Of a stretch of DNA of 64,000 nt, positions 34,633-45,260 are shown one piece after another. The stretch covers positions 558,001 to 622,000 of the forward strand of contig JAKZZE010000028.1 in NCBI GenBank assembly GCA_024220505.1, in the 5' to 3' direction. Source of the stretch: Rhizopus arrhizus (taxonomy: Eukaryota > Mucoromycota > Mucoromycetes > Mucorales > Rhizopodaceae). Each line of letters starts with the position of its first letter. The first letter of the stretch is position 1. The notes beneath the pieces were generated by a model. It was not told where the DNA came from. It did no database searches and saw only the letters and a list, made by a program, of their open reading frames with translations. Position numbers and translations under genes: made by a program.

Positions 34633-37561
34633 TTAACGTTCATTTACGGCTATGCATAACTGATCTATAGAATGCTCATGCTTATTTTCTTCCTTAGATG
34701 ATTTATTTGTCACAATCGGTTCATTCTCTTCATCTTCATCACCGATAGTACTTTCAGTCTGACTACTACTTCGGTAAACATTTATTCCACTGTCATATAA
34801 CACATCATTGTTGCTTGTGCAAATGATAGACGAGTTTAACCTGTACTGTTTTTTTACTTGTGTAGCACAAATACCAAATCCTTGAGCATGCTTCATGGCT
34901 AAATTAACTTTCTATATCTTATAACTTAATTCATCAGCTGTATAAACAAAAATGTTTTTTGATTACCATTGATAAACGATGTTCAAAATCATAATTTGTG
35001 TGCTTTAAAGCAATTTCCCAAAATGATAGGCTTTGTGATTTTTGATCTAAATTCCAAGAAGTAATACCAGCTTCCCTGTTTAAACAAAAGAAATATAAGT
35101 TTCTTATTCTACAGCAACAAAAAGTAGCCTTACCAAAAAGCATGTGGAATAATCCATTTATCAGCCACAATTTTGCTTTTGTGATCAATTATCCAGTTTA
35201 AATGTATTACCGATTCTTGGAATCGACCCATTGCATTTAAAAGAGATATTTTTAAAAGCAGCAGTAAGCCTCTTTGATCTTCATATTGGGATGGAGGAGT
35301 CTCTGGTAGTAGTTCTTTCATTCTTATGTTATATTCCAATTTCTCAGTCTCTAATACTCTGCTGAGCGCATAATCTACTAATTCTAAGTTGAGCTCGAGT
35401 TGCTGAGCACCCATGAATTCAATAGCATTCATAAGATACAGATATTCAAGTGCACAGAGGGTCAGATCCATATCTTGGTATCCACTCGACTGCAACAATT
35501 TAATTTTATTAAGAATGTAGTGTTCAGTGGTTGAAGCACTTGTGTTTTTACATTGTTGTTGCTTTATCAGTGCTGGTACCTCTGCAAATGCTAATATCGC
35601 TTGTGTTCGTTCTCCCATCATCTCAAGACAAGCGCCAGATAGATATCGAAAAATGGCTTGTGACCAATACCTGTCTTTGTAGAGCACGTTAAATATATCA
35701 TTTGCCTCCTTCCATTCATTATTCATCATATGATTAAGACTAATCTCATAGCTGCACATGTGAAAAGTTTCTACCTCTGCCCACTCGTTTTTGCTAATTT
35801 CGCTTGCATACAAAAATGATTGGGAGGAAAGAGTCAAGTTACGGGCAAGACGAGAAGTGCGACCAGCAAAGTAAAGAAAGATAGCTGAATTTGGATAGAT
35901 ACTTTGAGCGTCAAGTAAGGTTTCGATTGCTGGTTGTGTATATTCGTTTACCAATAACTGTGGACATATGGATGTTAGTGTTGTGTAATAAGCAAGCAAC
36001 ATGATAGATGCCATCGGAGACCTTGCTCTTCTATTCTCTAAGCAGAGTTTGAGCAAAACAAATCCTAAGTGCTTGTCGGGTGTCCATCCAAAAGCAGCTA
36101 TTGCTTGCAGAACCTTTTGTGGGAGAGATGATAAGATCAAGTGAACAGATCCAATCCTTTACCGTATTTCTGTTAGCTTGATATGCTTTAACGACACTTC
36201 TTTTTTGCTTTACCCAAACTGAATACCAGATATTGTGTCTCTATCAATATATTCATTATGTAGTTGTCCCATTCGTTTGTACTCTTGCCAAGCGATACTG
36301 TAGCTTGCATAAGCTAAACACAGAAAAAGAATAAAGGATCATTTAGTAAGACAATAAGGCAAATATTTTCTTCATAAAGTGTGTATGTACCTCTTCTTAA
36401 ATTTAGCCCGCATTTAATATACCCTGAAATATTTTCTTGTAACAAGTAGAGTACTGCTATCTGAAGACATGCCTCAGCTTTTACTACATGTGCTCTTAAA
36501 ATACCATTCGACAAAGGCTCTACTCTATGCATCTCCAAGTGCTTTGGATTTGCTGGTTTGATGTGAGTTGGTACAGCCTTAGAAAGCCTTATATATTGTC
36601 GACATGCCGAGAAATATTGAGTAACTGTATTCCCAATGTTTCGTTTTGTTGCTCTTTCAATTTGCGTATTTGCAATTTGATATGTTGCTGTTAATGTGTT
36701 TATTGCGTCCTTTGTAACTTGATGATCAAGCGTCTAAAAAACTGCTTTTAATAAGATGATGACGCTAAAGGTCTCTCTTTTTGTTTACCATGACAGCTAT
36801 AAATTAATTTAAATCATTAGCCACAAAGTAATTGCAATATACTGTGTGCCGATTGCTTACCTTTTAAAAATGCCATCGAACCCAGCCCTAATGCATGAAG
36901 TGGATCACTTTTTATAATAAAACTATATTAATGACATCCAACTAAGCAATATCTTTTTTTATAAAAACCTACCTGCTGGCATTCTCTTCTAATATTTTTT
37001 TTGCCTTCATATATTGATTGTTGAACAAACAGTGTGTTGCTTTCATAATAGACTCGTCTGTTTTCTAAAACGTGAGTAAATTGTGTATATATCACTCCTT
37101 TTAAGTCTAATCTTACTAGCTTTTTCTTGTTCTCGGGGCGTCAATGTGTTTTCTTTGATTGCCTTGATATCTATATGGCTTAGTGATATCAAATTCGCGT
37201 CGTTGCTTGAGAGGCAGTTTTTCATAAATCGACTACTATTGATAATATGGTGGTCTAATTCGTAATCAACAATCAGTTGCTCTTCTCTTTTCAACTGTTT
37301 GTGGGTGTAACTATTAGGCTGATCATTTTTACTGCTTCCATATGCTTTTTTAATAGAATTTGTCTCAATCGCTCTTTTATCTTGCTGATAATGTTCAACA
37401 TTAATATCCGATTGAAGAACATGTATGATTTGTTCTAGTTCCAAAGAATCCCTGACATTCTGATCACTTGCGGTACTACTTATACTTGTACGACAAGATT
37501 GTAATGTGTCATATTCCTCTGTGCCTTTTACTTCTAAAACGGCAATGTTGTCATGAATCAT
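34633..37561 (-). CDS. Iml2/TTC39-family TPR-like protein
   Basis: Member of the Iml2/TTC39 family. Yeast Iml2 is implicated in clearing inclusion bodies with lipid droplets. From ATG 37561 a polar N-terminus (about 160 residues) leads into THCLFNNQYMKAKKILEENA, SDPLHALGLGSMAFLK, then MHRVEPLSNGILRAHVVKA, SGIQFGIG (about 36210-36240) and HLILSSLPQKVLQAIAAFGW. A long helical region continues (SAIFLYFAGRTSRLARNL, YRYWSQAIFRYLSGACLE-like TPR helices, YALSRVLETEKLEYN), then SWNLDQKSQSLSFWEIALKH and a final acidic exon ending at 34633. At least eight exons. The final exon (from about 34896) is the least certain part. No catalytic motif is expected. Confidence 0.83.
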
Positions 37562-37820
37562 TATCTCGACTTACGAAATATGTAAAAAATAAAGAAAAGA
37601 AAAGGGAAAAATAGAGTCAAAATGTCATTTTTATTGATAGGGGGTGTTGTTAAACTAACATGAAAACAATCACAATAAGGAGAGCTAGGTTGGTGTCGCG
37701 TGAAGCTAAGATAGGAAAAAAGATCGGTCTCCTTTATTTATCTCTTCCACATGTTCTCTCTTAGATTATTATATATTTTTATCATTCCCCAATAATCAAT
37801 AAAAAAAAACACAAGAAGGT

Positions 37821-38119
37821 TTGTGCACATCGATTATCCAAAGCTACTTTGATCATCTTTTACTTCTATTTACGACAAAAAAAGAAAAGAAAAGTGTTCC
37901 ACAAGAGAAAGGGGTACATTCAATTTTCTTAATGCTGCCTGGTTTCTTTTTTTCTTTTTCTTTTTTTCTTTCGCCGATTGTCTGTTCATTTCACTGCTCC
38001 TATATCCAAGGATTAAGATTGAATACTCGTTCATTTTCTTTAAACAGTAGTTGGGTTGGATCTTTGAGGGACTGTCTTAATAGTCAGTATAAAATAGCAA
38101 GAGCTCGGTCAATTTTTGG
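37821..38119 (+). other. Possible orphan first exon
   Basis: An open frame ends in a good GTAAGT donor at 38119. From the internal ATG at 37933 it encodes a hydrophobic, Phe-rich start, then RLNTRSFSLNSSWVGSLRD, which resembles a targeting sequence. No following exon was found in the next 2.5 kb, which is repeat debris. It could be the stranded 5' end of a disrupted gene or chance. Confidence 0.2.
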
Positions 38120-38517
38120 TAAGTAATACTTTTTATAAGTAAACTTTAGCAATCAAGCTGATTGTAAAGATACGCTACAAATATGGACAAATACAATAAA
38201 TTAATCGGATATCTGCGTGCTAATTGAGGCTTTATGTTTCTTTCGAACAACAAAAGACGGAGTAATGCTTTTATAGAGAAATATGAGTGTTAAAGCTAAT
38301 TGAATGTATTATCTATTTAAACGTTATGTCAATATGATAAGCAATAACTAGCATTAAAAGGCTTCCTGTTGTTCAGAGAAAAAGTCTACAGTATGTAATG
38401 TAGTAAGCATATTCTATATTCATAAGAGATAATATTTAATAATTCTTCAAGTGTGCTTTCTCTGATAAATTCAACTTCATGTGTAAGCTGCGAGCTTTTT
38501 TTTAATGGATGAAAATT

Positions 38518-39200
38518 TTAATTAAGTAGATAAATTTTATGGAGAACAGTACTTTGACACACTTGATTACCTTTTAGACAATTGAACAATATATTGAGAT
38601 GCAGTTTATTATTTAAAAACAATCTCTCTTTGCAAACATCTCTCTCAATAAGTTTTTGCATGCATTGTCTAACCTTAACATTCTGCGACAGTGACTTGCT
38701 TGTAAGCCTCAACAAAGTGAAGAGTAAGCTAATCTGACTTGTCAAAGAGAACTTCTGATATTTTGTTTGATTTTAGCATAGCATTCTTCAATTGAATTCA
38801 AAAAGAGCGAGTATGGTGACATGAACAGAGGTCTGTATTTATGCTTGTTAATAGCATCTACTACAAAGCGAGAATGATGGATTATACAACTGTTCATCAC
38901 AATTACTGCGACAGAATTTCATCTTTTGACCTCGCTGAAATCAACAAACACACAATTTTCTCGGAATTTCATACCTACAGCTTCTCATTGACTAATGATA
39001 TTAAATCGCTACTGAATAATCCTTTTGGAGCATCTCGCTCAAAAGTGTACTTAGTTGCTTGCTTAAACGAGGTTGCACTTTTTTTTTTTTTTTTTTTTTT
39101 GCAAATATGCTTATAAATACCAAGAGGAGAGATTCCTAAGCTCTCAAAATGCTCTAAAGTTCTGTGTTGCTTCTTCAAGAATGATTAAAGGATTGTCATT
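38518..39200 (-). pseudogene. Degenerate IS630/Tc1-like transposase C-terminal remnant
   Basis: Minus-strand reading shows the typical DDE C-terminus in pieces: IIHHSRFVVDAINKHKYRP (about 38845-38905), then LFMSPYSLFLNSIEECYAKI (about 38770-38840) and a helical tail (about 38530-38740). Upstream, SLGISPLGIYKHI (about 39100) may be the HTH end, interrupted by a T22 run at 39079-39100. Several stops and frameshifts. SIEE keeps the acidic residue that is Lys in the 21.7-kb copy, so this is a different lineage. Confidence 0.6.
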
Positions 39201-40756
39201 AAACAATTTAACCAAAAAGGCCGAATACTCAAGAAACAGCTTTTTGGCTCACACTTGTGCTTCCCTTTTACTTTTTCAGGAGGAGCTGTTCCAAATCTAG
39301 TGTTGAACTCTTACAGCAGCTTGTAAACAGAGCTAAGAGGTATATCTTTTTTTTTTTTCCTTTCTTTCTTTCTCATTGGATCTCCGTCTAAAGAATGGTC
39401 AAGCATGATGTAGCACTGTATCTTCGTAATCTACGAGGCCGTGATAGCTCATACCTTGCCTGTACTGTCGCGTAAAGATGGTTGTATTTGCGCTGGATTT
39501 AAACCTTGGCAGTAGTGTCATCTCTGACTATGATTGTCAACATCTTTTTACAGGTCAAAAGTCCACCAGTATGGTACTGGTCCACCCGAAGCAGCTGCAT
39601 CATGTATTTTAAACGGTCTTTGCTGGTTATACTTTGTACAAAACGATGCTCACTTGTATAATGCTTAATAAAATGCTGTTTTTCGAAAGACATGCTAATA
39701 AGAACTGTTAAGCAATTTGCAAAATACACGAACCTCAAATCTGTCATCGCCTTCAGAGTCATATGAAGAATGTATAAGCCGAATCAATAGACTACTTGGA
39801 CCCATAGTAAAGGAAGAAAATCAACAAACATCACATTAATGCCCAACTTATCTCTTACGTGCTCTATCATGTTTATGCTGTGCTGATATCATTAAAGAAA
39901 ATATGCTTAAATCTTTTTCTGTATCTTTTCTTTGAGCTTTCTTTTTTTCAGTTTCAGATCGATCACTCAATCTTTCATTGCAAATTATAAATATAGCAAA
40001 ATTGTCCACTGTAATGCTGGCCGACGCATTCAGTTCTTTTTGTGTATAAGTTCCTTCAAGAGCTTTATACTGGGCTGCCTTTTTTGCCCAGTAGATTTCA
40101 ATTATTGGAACTTGCAACTCTTACAATGACTGTCAAGATCTGTTCTTTCAGTAAAATAACAATTTCCAAATCTCCTAGTCGTTCTTTTCTAAGCGTGTAA
40201 TAACTACTAAGCTGGTGGTTTTTCTGGAATTCCTTAAACAACCATATATTGCAGTAGCCACATCTCGATGAATGTTTTTACCTTATTCGCAGATACATAC
40301 TTCTCCTGACAACAATATATAAAATGTTCTCCTCTTCATCTATCAAAATTTCTCAAAACCTTTTTGTTCAAAGAAGAGCTCTCGAATACGCTAATAAACT
40401 TTTGACCAATATCCCAATTTGCAGATGAAATGGAATCTGACGCTTGATTAATCAATGTTGCTATTCAGCATGCCAATTGGATCAAACATCAGAGCTCATG
40501 TTAATAAGAGATATGCCACTGCTGTTTTCCATATGTCCAAAGAGACATTAAAAGCTTGCTTGTTGCATAAGGAGACGCGTTACTTCATATGTGAGCACCG
40601 TAAAACAAAAACAGTAAAGGAACAACCAACGTATCAGTATCAGAAGGCTTGCCTTCTGATGAAGCATCTGAATCAAATGAAGTAACTACTAAAAAAAAGG
40701 AGAGTAACAAAAAAGCCTTCCATTAAGTCTTTTGAAAATTCAGAGAAATTTAATTT
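39201..40756. other. Degenerate repeat-like stretch
   Basis: Several open frames of 65-90 codons lie on both strands (for example minus 39499-39762 and 39848-40117, plus 40455-40685). They have no recognised domains and no consistent frame. Together with the adjacent transposase remnant they look like old mobile-element debris, which is inference. Confidence 0.35.
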
Positions 40757-40771
40757 TTATCGTTAAAAAAT
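40757..40771. repeat. LINE target-site duplication, 3' copy
   Basis: TTATCGTTAAAAAAT, directly abutting the poly(T) that is the element's poly(A) tail on the minus strand. Confidence 0.85.
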
Positions 40772-40963
40772 TTTTTTTTTTTTTTTTTTTAGGGGACAGC
40801 ACTCATATTGAGTGTCCAATTTATTGAAGCGGAGTTATAGAATTGAAATATGAATGGGATTAGTGAAGGAGAAAGAGGGTTGAATAGTAATAATTAATGT
40901 GAAAGATTAGAATTTCAGGCAATCATTATTTTTTTTTTTTTTTCTTTTTTCTTTTTTCTTTTT

Positions 40964-41009
<46 letters not shown>

Positions 41010-41035
41010 TTAGAGGTCACACATCCTAGAGACTG
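40772..41035 (-). other. LINE 3' UTR with internal A-rich tract and terminal poly(A)
   Basis: Downstream of the ORF2 stop comes a long A-rich tract with AAAAAAG units (plus-strand T-rich 40930-41008), then about 140 bp of unique sequence, then terminal poly(A). The unique part contains an imperfect hairpin: GGACACTCA and TGAGTG-CT-GTCC arms around 40794-40817. Confidence 0.75.
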
Positions 41036-44000
41036 TCACCGAGGAGCAGAAATGGAATCAAAACGGTTTATAAGACGTTCGGCACATGTAAATACATAGT
41101 TGGCTGTAAAAGGAGTGTCATGGAATAAGAACTGCCATCGGCAAGTCCAAATAGCTTGCAGGACACAAGCAACTAGTTGGAAGGAGGAGAGAGATGGAGC
41201 ATCCGTCAGGGAGAGGTCTCGGGGTGGCATTGGACGCATATATAAGACTGCGGAAGAGTAGTCTTTCAGGAAGAAGTATATATGAGAGGTCCATTGAGGC
41301 GCGAAAAACTTTGGAGCTACCATGGACCAAACAGCGGAAACAGCCGGACAGGTGAAGAAGAAATGCAACAGAGAGTCAGGCTCGATGGAGCAGAGGGGAC
41401 AGATGTTGATAGGATATTTGGCGGGAGCAACATGGTGGAGGAAGCCCAGGTGAGGGATCCGTCGATGGAGGATTTTGTACCAAATGGTGCGCGAGAGGTG
41501 TGGTATTTTAGCAGACCATAACGCTAGCCAAGCTCGAGCTGGAAGGATTGGAGCGTGAGATAGGGAGTGGCGTGGTGGATGATCACGGGATGCCCGAAGA
41601 GTAGCGGGGTTATGGAGACGGTAAAGGTATTTGTACGCCTTAGGTGAGAGTACTAACAGTCTGGATGGTATGGCAGAAAGCGAAGGGGAGCCGAAGATCC
41701 GGGAGATGATTGGAGAGAGACTGAAAGGAGCGGAAGCGCTATTGAGTGTGGTGTTAGTCAAAATAGATGAGAGAGCCGAACACAGTTGGATTGTGCCAAT
41801 CGAAAGTAGGTTTATGACTTGTTTGCTGGTGCGAGAGTAGTGAAAGATTTCGGTAGATGTGAAGTGACGGAAGCGAAGGTGGTGGTTGACTGGATCTAGC
41901 CTTAGGATGTGTGAACCGATCATTTTTTTAAAAGTACGAGAAGAGAAAATATGTGGTAATGGAGAAGATGTACAAGAAGGAGAGATAATAATTGACAAAG
42001 GTAAGCACAGATAAGTGGTAGGGGAAAGTACAATATCATCAAGAGTAGAGGAGGTAATTGAATCAATAGATTTGAATAAAGTAGAAAAGCTATGCAAGGA
42101 TTTAGTAGACAGATATGAAGACCGAAAGCTGGGAAACAACAGTGGCCAAATGTATGATGATGGTAAGTCATCGGGCGCAGCAGATTGCAATTGTAAAAGA
42201 TACTTACAGTAGGGAATGCTAGGTAAAGGAAAGTCAGTAACAGTACACTCAATGCCCAAAGGCTGTAGTAGATGCAAGAGCCATCTCCACTGTAGAGCTT
42301 TGTATTGGGATTCAGGATCAAGTAGCTTCACCCCACCGGCGGTCCTCGGTAGTATGAGTGTTGCATAGGAAATGCGAGGGAAAGAGCCCCCATTCATAAA
42401 TCTGGACGAAATGCTGCGAATACGAGAAAGCTGAGACTTCGCTAGAGGTACCAATCGGAGAACATGCCACAGTCGAGATAGAATAAGTGAGTTGAGGACG
42501 GTTGCCCTACCTCGAATAGACAGTTGGCGTTGGGAGTGGATGTTGCATGCATTGCTGATGGACGTAATAAGTTGCTCCATGAAAACATTACGCTGTTGAG
42601 GGGAGCTGTAAACGGGGTAGCCAAGATATCGTAAAGGCGACAGAGATTGGGCGTCGTGCCATGTGGAGATATGGTGGTCTGTCAGAAATTGCTGCCATTC
42701 CGGCAGAGTGGCACCACTCAGAGAGAAGGCTTGTGTTTTGTTGTAGTTGAGATGAGCGTTGGAAGCAGCTGCATATGTGCTGATGGCAGCTTGGAGACGG
42801 TCGAAGTCTTGAAAGGAACTGAGTATCACGAGAACATCGTCGGCGTAGGCGAGTGCTTTAACTGCAGGAGGTGTGGAAGCGGAAGGAATATTTGAATAAG
42901 GCGGGTGAGGAGGAGGAGGTTCTACGAATTGGGGCGGGGCAAAGTTGAAGCCCTGGAAGGATGCATCTTGATCTATGAGGCGAAGGAACGGGTCAAAGGC
43001 GAGATTGAAGAGCAAAGGACTAAGTGGGTCCCCTTGGCGCAAGCCTCGCTGTGCTTGGAAGGGTTTGGTTAGGAAACCATTAACGTTAATACTTACCTGA
43101 GTGGAGAAGAAAAGGTTCATGATGGAATTATTCAGTTGAGGGGGTACTCCAAAACGAGACAGGACTTGAGAAAGATAATCTGGGTGGACGCGGTCATAGG
43201 CTTTTTCTTGATCTAAAAGCATTCCAACAGCGGAAGAACGACTGATGGAGGCTGCGGTCATTGCCAGTTGGAGGATGCGGCCATTTTCTCCAATGAAACG
43301 CCCAGGCATGAAGCCTAGCTGATGTTGGCAGATCTTGGTTTCAAGAGTATTCATGAGTCTAGAATTTAGTAGGCGGGTGAAGACTTTGGCGTCAGTATTG
43401 ATGAGGGCAATTGGACGCCAATTCCGGAGTGTTGTCAGATCACCTTTTTTTGGTAACAGAGAAACACATGAAGTCTGCCAAGAGGGTGGGAAAACTCCGG
43501 TGAGTAGAGCATCGTTGAAGACCTGGACAACCAGACGAGAGATGCCGTTGTGAGAGAACAAAAGCTTTAGGATTTCATAAGGGAGACCATCCATGCCGGG
43601 GCTGCTGCGTCTAGGAGTACGGTTAGTAGCGTTTAGTAGGTCATCAAGCGTAAAGGGTTCAAGAAGCAAATCAGCGTCATTTGTAGTAATACTATCGGAT
43701 ATGGGAATAGTCTCCAGAAGGCTGTCAACGGAGTCCTGATCGATTGGTGAAGGAGTGAACAAGGAACGGTAAAACTCAACAGTAGCATCCTGTAGTTCAG
43801 CAGGTGTCTTACAGATACGGGACGGATCATCTGGATGTTGGAGTTGTTCGATATAACGGGAAGAAAACTGACGATCAATTATGCGTTTAAGGTAACCGGC
43901 AGAGAGTTCCCCATGTTCTTGCCAATGTTTTCGTGCCTTAAGCGCTTTGGAATCTGCAATATCCTGTTGGATATGACTAATTTTGGCTTCAATCGAGGAT

Positions 44001-45217
44001 AACTGGGGATGTAAGGAGTCGGGAGAGGAAGGATTTGTTAGGAGATGATTACGTTGGGATTGTAGACTATCGAGTGTATTTTGTCGCCAGGATGCTTGTC
44101 GTCGCCCCACTGAGCGAGCGATTCGTTTAGTTTCCTGTTTCACTTGATCCCATAGATCCTGAGGCGAGGTGGCTGAGGTGGGTGCGGGACCCTCAATTGG
44201 AAGATGAATGTCAAGTACAGAAGAGCAGAATTGGTCTAAAGTGGATTTCAGGCGCTTAATAAAGAAACGATTAGTTGCTAAAAATGGGTTAGCTCGCCAA
44301 AAGCCTTTTCCATGTTGTGAACTGCCAAATTTAAAGGAAACACTCAGTAAGGCATGATCAGTCCAAAGGCTATTAATGAAGGCTACCGAAGAGCGAGTGC
44401 GATGGGATGCAAGAGACTGTGACAGGAAGATGTAATCAATGGTAGTGGACACATTATCTCTACGGAAGGTAGGTAGAGTTTGGTCCAAAGAAGGGTGGAC
44501 ACATTCTGTTAGGTATGTGTTAACAAATTGATGCCACCGCGACTGAGCAGTGGTAGGGGAAGAAGTGTCCGAATGGCGGGACAATTGTCGAGAAGAATGG
44601 GGATGATAGTTGAAGTCGCCGGTGATAATAATCTGGGAGAAGTCACCGCTTGGAGCAGTAAACTGAGGGTCAGATTCGAAGGGATTATAGAAAGACTCAA
44701 TATGGGAGAACAGAGGCAGTTGAAGGGTCCTATGGAAGAACTCACGACGCTCGGATGCTGAGGGAGGAGCGTACAACGTGATAAGAAGGAAAGGCTCAAA
44801 AAAATTGGATTGGTGAGACACTTGGCAACAGATGAAGCGACCATCAGTGGTAACAAATTGGTCGGAGAGAATGAGAGCAGGGTTAAGGCTAACTATACCG
44901 CAGTATTTAGACCAAATAGATGAGTTTGTCTGAAACTGTAGGTCGAGTTGTTGTTGAGATTCTAAGGAAGAGGAGTTTGTATCTTGTAATGTGAGGATAT
45001 CGAAGGATTGGTGGCGAAGGTAGTGAATGAAGGATGAAGTAACGGATGGTGCGCTAGTTTTAAGCAGATGTCGGCAGTTGAGAGAACCAATTTGGAGCGG
45101 GATTGAACGGTGGGAGGTAGATCGAGGGGATAGGTTAGTAGAATTGTTAGGAGAGGAAAGGTTAGTAATATTATCGTATTGGTTATAGTTCATAGTATTA
45201 GTATTATTCATATGCAT
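41036..45217 (-). CDS. LINE ORF2: endonuclease / reverse transcriptase polyprotein
   Basis: 1,393 residues, uninterrupted. An APE-like endonuclease occupies the N-terminus: LQIGSLNCRHLL (about residue 42), ITGDFNYHPHS (about 195), TIDYIFLS (about 256) and WTDHALLSVSF (about 281). The reverse transcriptase includes NWRPIALINTDAKVFTRLL, LDQEKAYDRVHPDYL, QRGLRQGDPLSPLLFNLAFD and the catalytic ALAYADDVLVIL (about 786-797). A C-terminal zf-RVT-like segment contains IWYKILHRRIPHLGFLHH and CPLCSIEPDSLLHFFFTCP (about 1270). All key catalytic residues are present. No RNase H domain was recognised. The clade is not assigned. Confidence 0.92.
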   Translation of the reverse strand: MHMNNTNTMNYNQYDNITNLSSPNNSTNLSPRSTSHRSIPLQIGSLNCRHLLKTSAPSVTSSFIHYLRHQSFDILTLQDTNSSSLESQQQLDLQFQTNSSIWSKYCGIVSLNPALILSDQFVTTDGRFICCQVSHQSNFFEPFLLITLYAPPSASERREFFHRTLQLPLFSHIESFYNPFESDPQFTAPSGDFSQIIITGDFNYHPHSSRQLSRHSDTSSPTTAQSRWHQFVNTYLTECVHPSLDQTLPTFRRDNVSTTIDYIFLSQSLASHRTRSSVAFINSLWTDHALLSVSFKFGSSQHGKGFWRANPFLATNRFFIKRLKSTLDQFCSSVLDIHLPIEGPAPTSATSPQDLWDQVKQETKRIARSVGRRQASWRQNTLDSLQSQRNHLLTNPSSPDSLHPQLSSIEAKISHIQQDIADSKALKARKHWQEHGELSAGYLKRIIDRQFSSRYIEQLQHPDDPSRICKTPAELQDATVEFYRSLFTPSPIDQDSVDSLLETIPISDSITTNDADLLLEPFTLDDLLNATNRTPRRSSPGMDGLPYEILKLLFSHNGISRLVVQVFNDALLTGVFPPSWQTSCVSLLPKKGDLTTLRNWRPIALINTDAKVFTRLLNSRLMNTLETKICQHQLGFMPGRFIGENGRILQLAMTAASISRSSAVGMLLDQEKAYDRVHPDYLSQVLSRFGVPPQLNNSIMNLFFSTQVSINVNGFLTKPFQAQRGLRQGDPLSPLLFNLAFDPFLRLIDQDASFQGFNFAPPQFVEPPPPHPPYSNIPSASTPPAVKALAYADDVLVILSSFQDFDRLQAAISTYAAASNAHLNYNKTQAFSLSGATLPEWQQFLTDHHISTWHDAQSLSPLRYLGYPVYSSPQQRNVFMEQLITSISNACNIHSQRQLSIRGRATVLNSLILSRLWHVLRLVPLAKSQLSRIRSISSRFMNGGSFPRISYATLILPRTAGGVKLLDPESQYKALQWRWLLHLLQPLGIECTVTDFPLPSIPYCKYLLQLQSAAPDDLPSSYIWPLLFPSFRSSYLSTKSLHSFSTLFKSIDSITSSTLDDIVLSPTTYLCLPLSIIISPSCTSSPLPHIFSSRTFKKMIGSHILRLDPVNHHLRFRHFTSTEIFHYSRTSKQVINLLSIGTIQLCSALSSILTNTTLNSASAPFSLSPIISRIFGSPSLSAIPSRLLVLSPKAYKYLYRLHNPATLRASRDHPPRHSLSHAPILPARAWLALWSAKIPHLSRTIWYKILHRRIPHLGFLHHVAPAKYPINICPLCSIEPDSLLHFFFTCPAVSAVWSMVAPKFFAPQWTSHIYFFLKDYSSAVLYMRPMPPRDLSLTDAPSLSSFQLVACVLQAIWTCRWQFLFHDTPFTANYVFTCAERLINRFDSISAPR

Positions 45218-45260
45218 ATGGTTAGATATAAGGAGTGGAGGAAGAGAACACTGGGAAGTG

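Noticed and set aside
41282..44761. Several plus-strand open frames across the LINE
   Set aside because: They are antisense shadows of ORF2, caused by its higher GC content.
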